From NCBI RefSeq assembly GCF_000622365.1, contig NZ_JASC01000014.1, positions 124,001 to 188,000 on the forward strand: a stretch of 64,000 nt of DNA, given 5' to 3'. Both the position numbers and the translations under genes were made by a program. The notes under the pieces are model-generated. The model was not told the DNA's origin, made no database searches, and was given only the letters and a program-made list of their open reading frames with translations. This document shows positions 27,878-36,367 of the stretch, piece after piece. The stretch's first letter is position 1; each line of letters begins with the position of its first letter. This DNA comes from Sulfitobacter noctilucae (GTDB taxonomy: Bacteria; Pseudomonadota; Alphaproteobacteria; Rhodobacterales; Rhodobacteraceae).

Positions 27878-29845
27878 TTATTGTGCAGCGACTGCGGTTG
27901 GATCAGCCAAAACAACGATATCCTGCATGATCGTGTTCAGCTCGAAGTCCTTTGGCGTATAGACTCGCGCGACACCCATTGCTTTTAGCCGGGCGGCATC
28001 ATCATCGGGAATGATACCGCCGACGATAACGGGGATATGGCCGAGGCCGGCGTCACGCATTTGCGCCATCAAGTCTTCTACCAGCGGAATATGCGAGCCG
28101 GAAAGGATGGATAGGCCAACCACATGTGCGTCATCTGCACGCGCGGCTTTCACAATCTCTGCCGGGGTCAGGCGGATCCCCTCATAGGCGATGTCCATCC
28201 CGCAATCACGAGCGCGTACCGCAATTTGTTCGGCACCATTTGAATGGCCATCAAGGCCCGGCTTGCCTACAAGAAACTTCAAGCGGCGGCCCAGCTTGTC
28301 GCTGACTGCATTCACCGCTTCGCGCAGATCATCCAATCCTTCGGTTTTGTTCGACTGGCCCTTGGCCACGCCTGTGGGGCCACGGTATTCGCCATGCACG
28401 GCCCGCATCTGCGCCGCCCATTCACCTGTTGTCACCCCGGCTTTGGCTGCAGCGACTGACGCGGGCATCACATTGCGCCCTTCCGCGGCAGCGGCCCTGA
28501 GCTCGGCCAGAGCGGCAGTGACCGCCGCCTCGTCGCGTTCGGCACGCCATGCGTTCAAGCGACCGATTTGGTCAGCCTCTACCGCCGGATCGACCACCAT
28601 GATGCCGCCATCGCCGGTCATCAGTGGCGATGGTTCGCCTTGTTGCCACTTGTTCACACCAACGACGACAGTCTCGCCTGCCTCAATACGGCCCAGACGG
28701 TCCGAATTGCTTTCGACCAGGCGGCCCTTCATATAGTCGATCGCATCAATCGCGCCGCCCATGCCGTCAAGCAGCGCCAATTCTGCGCGCGCGCCGTCTT
28801 TCAATTCCTCGACTTTGGCATCGACCGCAGGGTTGCCATCAAACAGATCGTCGAATTCCAGCAGATCTGTTTCATAAGCCAGAATTTGCTGCATCCGCAT
28901 GGACCATTGCTGATCCCAGGGGCGCGGCAGACCTAAGGCTTCATTCCACGCGGGCAATTGTACGGCACGGGCTCGGGCCTTTTTCGAAAGGGTCACCGCC
29001 AGCATTTCGATCAGAATACGGTAGACGTTATTCTCGGGCTGCTGTTCGGTCAGTCCCAGTGAATTGACTTGCACACCATAGCGAAAGCGCCGGTATTTCG
29101 GATCAGTCACGCCATAGCGGGTCTCGCAAATCTCGTCCCACAGATCGACAAATGCGCGCATCTTGCACATCTCGGTCACGAAACGGATGCCGGCGTTCAC
29201 AAAGAAAGAGATCCGTCCTACGAGGGCAGGGAAGTCTTTTTCCTCGACGCGCGGGCGCAATTGATCGAGCACGGCGGTCGCTGTCGCGAGTGCAAAGGCC
29301 AGTTCCTGTTCGGGCGTCGCACCTGCCTCTTGCAGGTGGTAGGAACAGACATTCATCGGGTTCCATTTCGGAACATTTGTATAGCAATATTCGGCAACAT
29401 CCGCGATCATCTTGAGCGATGGTGCAGGTGGGCAGATATAGGTACCGCGCGACAGGTATTCCTTGATCAGGTCGTTCTGAACCGTTCCCTGCAATTGCGA
29501 AATATCGGCACCCTGTTCTTCGGCCACTGCAATATAGAGCGAAAGCAACCAAGGCGCAGTCGCGTTGATCGTCATCGAGGTGTTCATCTGATCCAGCGGA
29601 ATATCGCGGAACAGCATCCGCATATCACCCAGATGGCTAACAGGCACACCGACCTTGCCCACTTCACCCCGCGACAGAATGTGATCGCTGTCATAGCCGG
29701 TTTGCGTGGGCAGATCGAATGCCACCGAAAGGCCGGTCTGGCCTTTTGCAAGGTTCGAACGATAAAGCGCATTAGACGCTTCTGCGGTCGAATGACCGGC
29801 ATAAGTGCGGATCAGCCAGGGACGGTCTTTGGTTTGGTTGGACAT
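27878..29845 (-). CDS. meaA: Ethylmalonyl-CoA mutase (B12-dependent)
   Basis: A 655-residue coenzyme-B12 mutase of the methylmalonyl-CoA mutase superfamily. The N-terminal catalytic barrel starts with RTYAGHSTAEASNALYR and contains FDLPTQTGYDSDH. The C-terminal cobalamin domain has the D-x-H-x-x-G motif (Asp532, His534, Gly537). The single-chain length and linkage to ccr match ethylmalonyl-CoA mutase, which converts ethylmalonyl-CoA to methylsuccinyl-CoA, rather than the larger methylmalonyl-CoA mutase. It is divergent from the acyltransferase gene that precedes ccr. Confidence 0.93.
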   Translation of the reverse strand: MSNQTKDRPWLIRTYAGHSTAEASNALYRSNLAKGQTGLSVAFDLPTQTGYDSDHILSRGEVGKVGVPVSHLGDMRMLFRDIPLDQMNTSMTINATAPWLLSLYIAVAEEQGADISQLQGTVQNDLIKEYLSRGTYICPPAPSLKMIADVAEYCYTNVPKWNPMNVCSYHLQEAGATPEQELAFALATATAVLDQLRPRVEEKDFPALVGRISFFVNAGIRFVTEMCKMRAFVDLWDEICETRYGVTDPKYRRFRYGVQVNSLGLTEQQPENNVYRILIEMLAVTLSKKARARAVQLPAWNEALGLPRPWDQQWSMRMQQILAYETDLLEFDDLFDGNPAVDAKVEELKDGARAELALLDGMGGAIDAIDYMKGRLVESNSDRLGRIEAGETVVVGVNKWQQGEPSPLMTGDGGIMVVDPAVEADQIGRLNAWRAERDEAAVTAALAELRAAAAEGRNVMPASVAAAKAGVTTGEWAAQMRAVHGEYRGPTGVAKGQSNKTEGLDDLREAVNAVSDKLGRRLKFLVGKPGLDGHSNGAEQIAVRARDCGMDIAYEGIRLTPAEIVKAARADDAHVVGLSILSGSHIPLVEDLMAQMRDAGLGHIPVIVGGIIPDDDAARLKAMGVARVYTPKDFELNTIMQDIVVLADPTAVAAQ

Positions 29846-30107
29846 GGTCGGCTCCTTGGCTGGGCTGAATCAGAATAGCAATATTGTTGCGTTGATTGCT
29901 GTTTAGGCGACAGATTATGCCAATGTCAATTCGCCTTGCTGCATTGCGGCATGATGCGGCGGGATTGAATGCATGGCAATAGGGAGTAACGCGGTGCGAC
30001 ACCCCAGTGTGAGTGCGCATATCTGCCCTTATTTTGAGGCGATCCACCGGCTGACAGCCAGCGATATCGGATATTGTCCTGAGGCGCAGAGCCTGAAAAG
30101 ATAAGCT
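29846..30107. promoter_or_regulatory. Divergent promoter region of meaA and the acyltransferase gene
   Basis: 262 bp without a gene. It contains GCAATATTGTTGC (29878-29890) near the meaA start and CTGCATTGCGGCA (29939-29951). The latter differs at one base from CTGCATCGCGGCA before ccr. These are candidate operators only. Confidence 0.4.
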
Positions 30108-31511
30108 ATGACGCAAACCGTGCAGCTTCCGCTCTGGCTCTTTATTCTGATCATGCTCTTTGCGACCGTGACAGCGCTCAGCCACTTTCTTTTGCCCTCG
30201 GTGCGCTGGTTCTTTCGCCGTCGGTTGGAAAAAGCGGTCAAACGGCTGAACACGCGGCTGAAACGCCCGATTGAGCCGTTCAAGCTGGCCAGACGCTATG
30301 ATATGATCCAGCGTCTGATTTACGACCCCGAAGTCACACGCGAAATTGTGAATTACGCCCGCACCCACGATGTGCCTGAAAACGTGGCATTTGAGAAAGC
30401 CCGCGTATATGCCCGCGAAATTGTGCCCAGCTTTTCTGCGTTTGCCTATTTCAGTTTCGGCATCCGTGTGGCGCGGCTGTTGGCGAAATCTGTTTACCGA
30501 ATTGAAACTGCGCGAGGCAATGATGCGGTGTTCACCGCAATCCCCAAGGATGCCACCGTGGTCTTTGTGATGAACCACCGCAGCAATATGGACTATGTTC
30601 TGGTCACCTATCTCGCGGCCCGCGATACGTCGCTTTCTTATGCGGTGGGTGAATGGGCGCGGGTCTGGCCGCTCAGTTGGCTGATCAAATCGCTCGGTGC
30701 CTATTTTATCCGTCGCCGCTCGCGCGGGAACCTCTACCGCAAGGTGCTGGCACGATATGTCCAGATGGCCACGGCAGGCGGCGTCAATCAGGCGTTCTAT
30801 CCCGAAGGGGGGCTAAGCCTGACGGGCAAGCTGCAGCCGCCCAAACTGGGGCTGATGTCCTATTTAGTGGAAGGGTTCGATCCGGAAGGTGCGCGAGATG
30901 TGGTCTTTGTCCCGGTTGCCATTAATTATGACCGCGTATTGGAAGACCGGGTGCTGATCGCCGCCGCTGAACGGGGCGACCGGCGGTTTGGCGCACGGAT
31001 CACCGTGGTTGTTGGCTTTATCCTCCGCAAATTCTGGCAGCGGATGACACTACAGGAAACACGTTTCGGAACGGCAGCCGTCGCTTTTGGTGCGCCCCTC
31101 TCCCTGCGCGGCGCAGGGCAGGAGGCCGAAATCGAAGGGTTGTCAGAGGATTTGATGGGCCGGATAGCAAAAGCGATGCCGGTGCCAATTGTGCCGGTCA
31201 TCGCGCATATTCTTTTGAAGGAAGCCGTAGCGCCCGATGCCTTGGGGGCGGAAGTGGCAAAAGTCTTTGATCGCGTGCCGCATGCGAACCGGGTTGTAGA
31301 TGCCGAAGACATGACAGTCGAAGTCGACCGGGCGACGAAGGGCCTTGCAGACCGCGGCTTGATTGAAAAACAGGCGGGGCAATGGACCATTGCCGACGGT
31401 CAAATCTCGGTACTGACCTTCTATGCAAATTCGATTGCACATTTTATGCATGACGACCAGTCTGAGAATGCTGCGCCTGCACAAGAAATTTCTGCATCTG
31501 CTGGGTTATAA
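30108..31511 (+). CDS. Glycerol-3-phosphate / lysophosphatidate acyltransferase (PlsB/PlsC superfamily)
   Basis: A 467-residue protein with an N-terminal hydrophobic anchor (LPLWLFILIMLFATVTALSHFLL). The acyltransferase motif I is NHRSNMDYVL (H-x4-D) near 151, with later motif-like segments (AYFIRRRSRGN, FYPEGGLS, VFVPVAINYDRV). The long C-terminal region resembles glycerol-3-phosphate O-acyltransferases. It probably acylates the glycerol backbone at the inner membrane. It lies between meaA and ccr, 118 bp before ccr; no metabolic link is proven. PlsB-like is likely but not certain. Confidence 0.82.
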   Translation: MTQTVQLPLWLFILIMLFATVTALSHFLLPSVRWFFRRRLEKAVKRLNTRLKRPIEPFKLARRYDMIQRLIYDPEVTREIVNYARTHDVPENVAFEKARVYAREIVPSFSAFAYFSFGIRVARLLAKSVYRIETARGNDAVFTAIPKDATVVFVMNHRSNMDYVLVTYLAARDTSLSYAVGEWARVWPLSWLIKSLGAYFIRRRSRGNLYRKVLARYVQMATAGGVNQAFYPEGGLSLTGKLQPPKLGLMSYLVEGFDPEGARDVVFVPVAINYDRVLEDRVLIAAAERGDRRFGARITVVVGFILRKFWQRMTLQETRFGTAAVAFGAPLSLRGAGQEAEIEGLSEDLMGRIAKAMPVPIVPVIAHILLKEAVAPDALGAEVAKVFDRVPHANRVVDAEDMTVEVDRATKGLADRGLIEKQAGQWTIADGQISVLTFYANSIAHFMHDDQSENAAPAQEISASAGL

Positions 31512-31585
31512 AATTTCAAAAAATGCGGGTCGGCGGTTGCATTGTTGCGTGTGTGGTCATATCCCACCAGTATAACTTCGCGATT

Positions 31586-31598
31586 CTGCATCGCGGCA
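31586..31598. promoter_or_regulatory. CTGCATCGCGGCA element before ccr
   Basis: A 13-bp sequence with a TGC...GCA inverted character, 32 bp before the ccr start. A copy with one mismatch occurs at 29939-29951 upstream of meaA. Candidate shared operator of two ethylmalonyl-CoA pathway genes; short enough that chance cannot be excluded. Confidence 0.35.
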
Positions 31599-31629
31599 AT
31601 TGAGCAACGAACCCTTCAGGAGGCCCCCC

Positions 31630-32910
31630 ATGGCACTCGACATCACCATTGCGCAGTATGACGCACCCGAAAAGGACCTCTATGAATTGGGCGAAATGCC
31701 CCCGATGGGCCATGTCCCCAAGCAGATGTATGCCTGGGCGATCCGCCGGGAGCGGCACGGGGAGCCGAACACGGCGATGGTCGAAGAGGTCGTGGACGTG
31801 CCGGAGCTGGACAGCCAGGATGTGCTTGTCCTCGTGATGGCGGCGGGTGTGAACTACAATGGCGTCTGGGCGGCCCTTGGACAGCCGATCAGTCCATTTG
31901 ACGGCCACAGACAGCCCTACCATATCGCGGGCTCTGATGCTGCCGGCATCGTTTGGGCCGTGGGTGACAAGGTCAAGCGCTGGAAGGTCGGCGACGAGGT
32001 CGTAATCCACTGCAACCAGGACGATGGCGACGACGAGGAATGCAACGGTGGCGATCCTATGTATTCGCCCACGCAGCGCATCTGGGGCTACGAGACTCCG
32101 GACGGATCCTTCAGCCAGTTCACCCGCGTGCAGTCACAGCAGTTGATGCCGCGTCCCAAGCATCTGACCTGGGAAGAAGCGGCCTGCTATACGCTGACAC
32201 TGGCCACCGCCTACCGGATGCTTTTTGGTCACGAGCCCCATGACCTGAAGCCGGGCCAGAACGTGTTGGTCTGGGGCGCGTCAGGCGGTCTTGGCTCCTA
32301 TGCGATTCAGCTCATCAACACTGCTGGGGCGAACGCCATCGGCGTGATTTCAGACGAAAGCAAACGCGACTTTGTCATGGATCTGGGTGCCAAAGGCGTA
32401 CTGAACCGCAAGGATTTCAATTGCTGGGGTCAATTGCCCAAGGTGGGCAGCGAGGAATACGCCACATGGTTTGCCGAGACGCGCAAGTTTGGCAAGGCGA
32501 TCTGGGACATCACCGGCAAGGGCGTGAACGTCGACATGGTGTTTGAACACCCCGGCGAAAGCACATTCCCGGTTTCGACCTTTGTTGTGAAAAAGGGCGG
32601 CATGGTCGTGATCTGTGCGGGCACCACCGGGTTCAACCTGACATTCGACGTACGCTATATGTGGATGCACCAGAAGCGCCTTCAGGGCAGCCACTTTGCC
32701 CATCTCAAACAGGCATCAGCTGCCAATAAACTGATGTTAGAGCGCCGCCTTGATCCCTGCATGTCAGAAGTTTTCGCTTGGAACGACCTGCCGGAGGCGC
32801 ACATGAAGATGATGCGCAACGAGCACAAGCCGGGCAACATGGCGGTGCTGGTGCAGTCGCCAACCACGGGTCTGCGCACGTTGGAAGATGCGCTGGACGC
32901 CCGCAAGTAA
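31630..32910 (+). CDS. ccr: Crotonyl-CoA carboxylase/reductase
   Basis: A 426-residue NADPH-dependent enzyme of the zinc-less medium-chain dehydrogenase superfamily that reductively carboxylates crotonyl-CoA to ethylmalonyl-CoA. This is the signature step of the ethylmalonyl-CoA pathway. Visible blocks are KDLYELGEMPPMGHVPKQMY, HIAGSDAAGIVWAVGD, WGASGGLGSYAIQL (nucleotide-binding) and RLQGSHFAHLKQA. An AGGAGG ribosome site stands before the ATG at 31630; the in-frame ATG at 31600 is less likely. A terminator follows. Confidence 0.96.
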   Translation: MALDITIAQYDAPEKDLYELGEMPPMGHVPKQMYAWAIRRERHGEPNTAMVEEVVDVPELDSQDVLVLVMAAGVNYNGVWAALGQPISPFDGHRQPYHIAGSDAAGIVWAVGDKVKRWKVGDEVVIHCNQDDGDDEECNGGDPMYSPTQRIWGYETPDGSFSQFTRVQSQQLMPRPKHLTWEEAACYTLTLATAYRMLFGHEPHDLKPGQNVLVWGASGGLGSYAIQLINTAGANAIGVISDESKRDFVMDLGAKGVLNRKDFNCWGQLPKVGSEEYATWFAETRKFGKAIWDITGKGVNVDMVFEHPGESTFPVSTFVVKKGGMVVICAGTTGFNLTFDVRYMWMHQKRLQGSHFAHLKQASAANKLMLERRLDPCMSEVFAWNDLPEAHMKMMRNEHKPGNMAVLVQSPTTGLRTLEDALDARK

Positions 32911-32940
32911 CCTTTGATTGTTTTCGCTTTGGAAACCTCG

Positions 32941-32976
32941 CCCGCGAATCATTGAATTGGTTCGCGGGTATTTCTT
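32941..32976 (+). terminator. Terminator after ccr
   Basis: CCCGCGAA..TTCGCGGG forms an 8-bp perfect stem with a 12-nt loop, followed by TATTTCTTT, 30 bp after the ccr stop. Confidence 0.8.
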
Positions 32977-33089
32977 TGCGGACATCCAGCTTCCTGCCAG
33001 TTCAAATAGTTAGAAATTCCGGTCTCGCCATTTTTGGGGAGTAGAAACCAGCGAATTTCTTGGAAAAAGCCCTACATGCTATAGTTGTG

Positions 33090-33104
33090 TTAATACTCTG
33101 TTAA
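33090..33104 (+). promoter_or_regulatory. CtrA-type site (TTAA-N7-TTAA) before the quorum-sensing locus
   Basis: A perfect TTAA-tactctg-TTAA lies 23 bp before the small gene at 33127 and about 177 bp before luxR. This is the canonical full CtrA box of alphaproteobacteria. It would sit at or near the promoter of the small gene and luxR. Confidence 0.65.
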
Positions 33105-33126
33105 CTATTAAAGGGCGACTCTTGCT

Positions 33127-33333
33127 ATGCGAAGTGACTGGATTTTGGACGTTCTGGCCGACCTGAAAACTTTTGCATTGTCGATGGATTTGCCCGGCCT
33201 TGCCGAGCAACTAGACGACACTGCCCTTGTTGCAATGGCCGAGATCGCTTCCCTTGAAGAGAGGCTGCAAGCGCAAGCAAATGGGCAAAACAAATCAACT
33301 GGAGTCCATTCTGGAGAGCTTGGAGCAAGCTGA
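33127..33333 (+). CDS. Small conserved protein overlapping luxR
   Basis: A 68-residue protein (starts MRSDWILDVLADLKTFAL, later EQLDDTALVAMAEIASLEE) that looks helical. I recall unnamed roseobacter proteins with this start beside LuxR genes, which supports it being real. Its last 53 bp overlap the luxR start in another frame, so coupling of translation is likely. Function unknown; a regulatory partner of the quorum-sensing pair is speculation. Confidence 0.65.
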   Translation: MRSDWILDVLADLKTFALSMDLPGLAEQLDDTALVAMAEIASLEERLQAQANGQNKSTGVHSGELGAS

Positions 33334-34000
33334 CGCTCTGGCAGGACTTCAAGAGGCCACTGAAGCACTGCAAAACCATTTCAATGTCGATCACATCGCC
33401 TACCATTGGGTCGATTCCGCGGGGGACCAATACGGCTGCGGTACATACTCTAAAGACTGGCAGGACCGCTACATCGCGCAGAACTACCAAAGGATCGATC
33501 CGGTGGTCATCGGCTGCTACCAGCGCTTTCATCCCGTTGACTGGAAGCAATTCGATTGGTCATCCAAAGCGGCGCGCGCTTTTCAACTCGAAGCAATCGA
33601 ATACGGGATCGGCAATCAGGGATATTCTGTTCCGGTACGCGGACCCAACGGACAGTTCGCCTTGTTCACCGTAAACCATACCTGCGATGATGACGCATGG
33701 GCAAATTTTTCGGAAAACCACCGGCGCGAATTGATCCTGATCGCCTATTACCTAAATGAAAAAGCGCTGGAGTTTGAACCCGAACGTAGACCAGAGGCCG
33801 CGCAAGCGCTTAGCCCTCGCGAAGTGGACGCGATCACGCTGCTAGCCATCGGCTATAACCGCGCACAGGTGGCCAATACGCTGTCGATCTCGGAGCATAC
33901 GCTGCGCGTCTATATCGAAAGCGCGCGGTTCAAACTTGGCGCGTTGAATACGACCCATGCCGTGGCCCGCGCTCTTAGCCGGGGCTTGATCGTCGTATAG
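33281..34000 (+). CDS. LuxR family autoinducer-binding transcriptional regulator
   Basis: A 239-residue regulator. The N-terminal acyl-homoserine-lactone-binding domain (about 15-165) shows the conserved Trp60, Tyr64, Asp73 and Pro74 pattern (YSKDWQDRYIAQNYQRIDPV). The C-terminal helix-turn-helix (about 175-235) begins with LSPRE and contains ANTLSISEHTLRVYIESARFKL. The start at 33281 (MGKTNQ) is preferred over longer in-frame options because it has the family N-terminus. The cognate luxI starts 138 bp downstream. Confidence 0.93.
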   Translation: MGKTNQLESILESLEQADALAGLQEATEALQNHFNVDHIAYHWVDSAGDQYGCGTYSKDWQDRYIAQNYQRIDPVVIGCYQRFHPVDWKQFDWSSKAARAFQLEAIEYGIGNQGYSVPVRGPNGQFALFTVNHTCDDDAWANFSENHRRELILIAYYLNEKALEFEPERRPEAAQALSPREVDAITLLAIGYNRAQVANTLSISEHTLRVYIESARFKLGALNTTHAVARALSRGLIVV

Positions 34001-34138
34001 GCGACTAGCAGGGCCTACCGCGACTTGTCCGCCTTTCCTGTTGCGCATTTATCCAGTCTTACGAACGCTGCCTTGCGCCCGCGTTAAGGGACGGCAAAGT
34101 AACTCTTTGGTCATACCTCAACCAGACCGGAGAGCCTT

Positions 34139-34774
34139 ATGCTGCGTTACCTCAATGCCGATCAACTGCACCAGCATCCTGACCTTGCACGCGGCATGTT
34201 TCAAGACCGGGCGGACCAGTTCAAAGCCCGTCTGGGTTGGGAGGTGAGCGTTGATGCGGCGGGCGAGGAACGCGACGACTATGACGCAAAAAACCCGCTT
34301 TATGTGATCTGGGAAGAACCCGATGGCAGCCACGGCGGCTCGATGCGGTTTTTACCCACCACTGGCCCGGTTATGGTGAACGATCACTTTGGCGATCTGA
34401 TCGAAGGACCGATCGCCAGCCCCCTGATATGGGAATGCACGCGTTTTTGTCTGCGGCGCGGCGCGGGCGCACATGTGGCGGCAGCGCTTATGTTGGGCGG
34501 GGGCGAAATCATGCAAGGCTTTGGCATCAAACACTTTGTCGGCGTGTTCGACGCGCGCATGGTGCGTATTTACCGGATGATCGGTTCCTCGCCCGAGGTA
34601 CTGGGTAGCCAAGGCACGGGCCGCGACCAGATTTCCGTGGGCCTGTGGAATTTCACGGATGAAGCACAGACGCAGATATTAGCCCGCTCTGGTGTTACCC
34701 CTGAACAATCGCGGTTCTGGTTCGATCAGGCGATGGGCGGTTTTCGCCATCAGCCTTGGGCAAAAACCGCCTGA
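34139..34774 (+). CDS. Acyl-homoserine-lactone synthase (LuxI family)
   Basis: A 211-residue LuxI-type autoinducer synthase using S-adenosylmethionine and an acyl carrier protein-bound acyl chain. The invariant residues are present: Arg24, Phe28, Trp34, the acidic DDYD cluster near 46-49, Arg70 (in GGSMRFLPTTGP), Phe84, Glu99 and Arg102. A GGAGAG ribosome site precedes the ATG. I find no convincing lux-box palindrome in the 138 bp before it. The acyl chain length cannot be told from sequence; the Thr-Thr after Leu72-Pro73 is common in long-chain synthases. Confidence 0.95.
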   Translation: MLRYLNADQLHQHPDLARGMFQDRADQFKARLGWEVSVDAAGEERDDYDAKNPLYVIWEEPDGSHGGSMRFLPTTGPVMVNDHFGDLIEGPIASPLIWECTRFCLRRGAGAHVAAALMLGGGEIMQGFGIKHFVGVFDARMVRIYRMIGSSPEVLGSQGTGRDQISVGLWNFTDEAQTQILARSGVTPEQSRFWFDQAMGGFRHQPWAKTA

Positions 34775-34790
34775 AAAGCGTCGATCCTGC

Positions 34791-34826
34791 TGGTCCCTGT
34801 GCAGCGCCTTGCGTAGACAGGGACCA
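34791..34826 (+). promoter_or_regulatory. Inverted repeat sequestering the helicase ribosome site
   Basis: TGGTCCCTGT (34791-34800) and ACAGGGACCA (34817-34826) form a perfect 10-bp stem. The right arm contains the Shine-Dalgarno-like ACAGGGA and the first base of the helicase ATG (34826-34828). It may block translation initiation when folded. There is no T tract, so a terminator is less likely. Confidence 0.6.
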
Positions 34827-36367
34827 TGACACCTGCGCTCACTTATTCCGATGATCAGGCGACCGCCTATGATGGCGTGGCCGAAATGCTGCGCAGCGCG
34901 GGCATTGATCTGTCAGACAACCTCTTGATGCCGCCGTCCAGTGGGGCGGATCAGGTAATGGCCATCACGGGCAAGGCCGGATCCGGCAAGACCTTGCTGT
35001 TGGCCGAGCTGTACAAAGCGCTTGAGGCGGCGGGCGTCAACATCGTCTCTGGCGATTACGAAAGCCGCAAAAAGGGCGACAAGCGCACGCTGGCGATCCT
35101 GGCACCCACGAACAAAGCGGCGAGCGTTTTGCGCCTACGCGGGGTACCCGCGACGACCATTCACCGCATTCTTTATACACCGGTCTACGACCCCGAATAC
35201 GAACGCATCGCTGAATGGCTGGCGGGTACCGGAGAGCGGCCCGTAGATGTCGAGGGCCTGACCGAAATTGCGCTGGATCGCGCGGCGGCGTTCTATGCGG
35301 GCAATAAATCCATCCCCGGTGCGCTGGCTGCCGCTGGCCTACGCGGATCGGACTTTATCACCGGCTGGAAACGCCGCGAAGAGCCGCTTGATATTGGCTT
35401 CGTCGATGAATCCTCCATGCTGGATGACAAGCAATTCGAAGACCTCAAGGAAATTTTCCCCACCCTGCTGCTCTTTGGTGATCCCGCACAGCTGGCACCA
35501 GTGAACCAGTCCGGCACCATGGTGTTCGAAAAGCTGCCCGAAAAACGCGTGATGAACCTGAACCGCATCTTCCGGCAGGACGCGGGCAACCCGATCCTTG
35601 ATCTGGCCCATGCCCTCGCCGATCCCGATCTGGGATTCGAGCAGTTCGAGCGGATGGTCGAAGAGGCGAGCAAAAAAGATGATCGCATCGTCTGGGGCCA
35701 GCGGGTTGAAGTTGATCTGATGGCGCGCTCGCCCGTGCTGGTCTGGCGCAACGCTACCCGTATCCGATTGATCAACGCCTTTCGCAATGTACATGGTGCG
35801 CCCGAAGATGCGCTGCTGGCTGGCGAGCCGCTGATCTGTGACGGCATCGAGCTGCCGCTTAAACACCGCAAGAAACGGTTGGATCTTGAGGCGCGGGGAT
35901 TGATCAAGGGCGCTCAGGTGATCTTTCTAGGCGACGGGCGCAAACCGGGTTTCAGCCGCCTGCATGTGATGGGGGCCGAAGACCCGCAGGTCAGTGCCGC
36001 CTCTATCGTGAAAATCGAAAAACCGGATGAGGAAGAACCATTTATCCCCTTCGCTGCACGCATGGGGGCCACATTCCTGCACGGGGCCGCCGTCACCATC
36101 CACAAGGCGCAAGGCTCGCAATGGGAAACGGTGCAGGTGTTTGCGCCCGACCTTTATGCTGCCGCCCGGATGGGCCGGATGGAAGCGGGTCAGGCGTTGT
36201 GGAAGCGGCTGGCTTACGTCGCGATCACCCGCGCCCAAGAGCGGCTGGTGTGGGTCGTGCGCAACCGATTGTCAAAACCCAGCGGACCTTTGCAGGTCGA
36301 TGATCTGCGGGCCACCCCCGCAGCGCCGCTGACATTGGACGCCCCGGAAGCAGAGGATTTTCTATGA
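34826..36367 (+). CDS. RecD-like superfamily-1 DNA helicase (Dda/RecD2 type)
   Basis: A 513-residue ATPase. Walker A is GKAGSGKT (about 49-56), then APTNKAASVLRLRG (motif Ia), DESSM (Walker B, about 195), FGDPAQLAPV (motif III), and C-terminal VTIHKAQGSQWETVQV and YVAITRAQERLVWV (motifs V and VI). It resembles stand-alone RecD/exonuclease V alpha-type helicases, 5'-3' on DNA, without RecB and RecC partners. Its ribosome site lies inside a hairpin. It overlaps the next SDR gene by 4 nt. Confidence 0.9.
   Translation: MTPALTYSDDQATAYDGVAEMLRSAGIDLSDNLLMPPSSGADQVMAITGKAGSGKTLLLAELYKALEAAGVNIVSGDYESRKKGDKRTLAILAPTNKAASVLRLRGVPATTIHRILYTPVYDPEYERIAEWLAGTGERPVDVEGLTEIALDRAAAFYAGNKSIPGALAAAGLRGSDFITGWKRREEPLDIGFVDESSMLDDKQFEDLKEIFPTLLLFGDPAQLAPVNQSGTMVFEKLPEKRVMNLNRIFRQDAGNPILDLAHALADPDLGFEQFERMVEEASKKDDRIVWGQRVEVDLMARSPVLVWRNATRIRLINAFRNVHGAPEDALLAGEPLICDGIELPLKHRKKRLDLEARGLIKGAQVIFLGDGRKPGFSRLHVMGAEDPQVSAASIVKIEKPDEEEPFIPFAARMGATFLHGAAVTIHKAQGSQWETVQVFAPDLYAAARMGRMEAGQALWKRLAYVAITRAQERLVWVVRNRLSKPSGPLQVDDLRATPAAPLTLDAPEAEDFL

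Noticed and set aside
34001..34138. Lux box upstream of luxI
   Set aside because: I looked for an 18-20 bp inverted repeat at a promoter-like distance and found nothing convincing, so no lux box is claimed.
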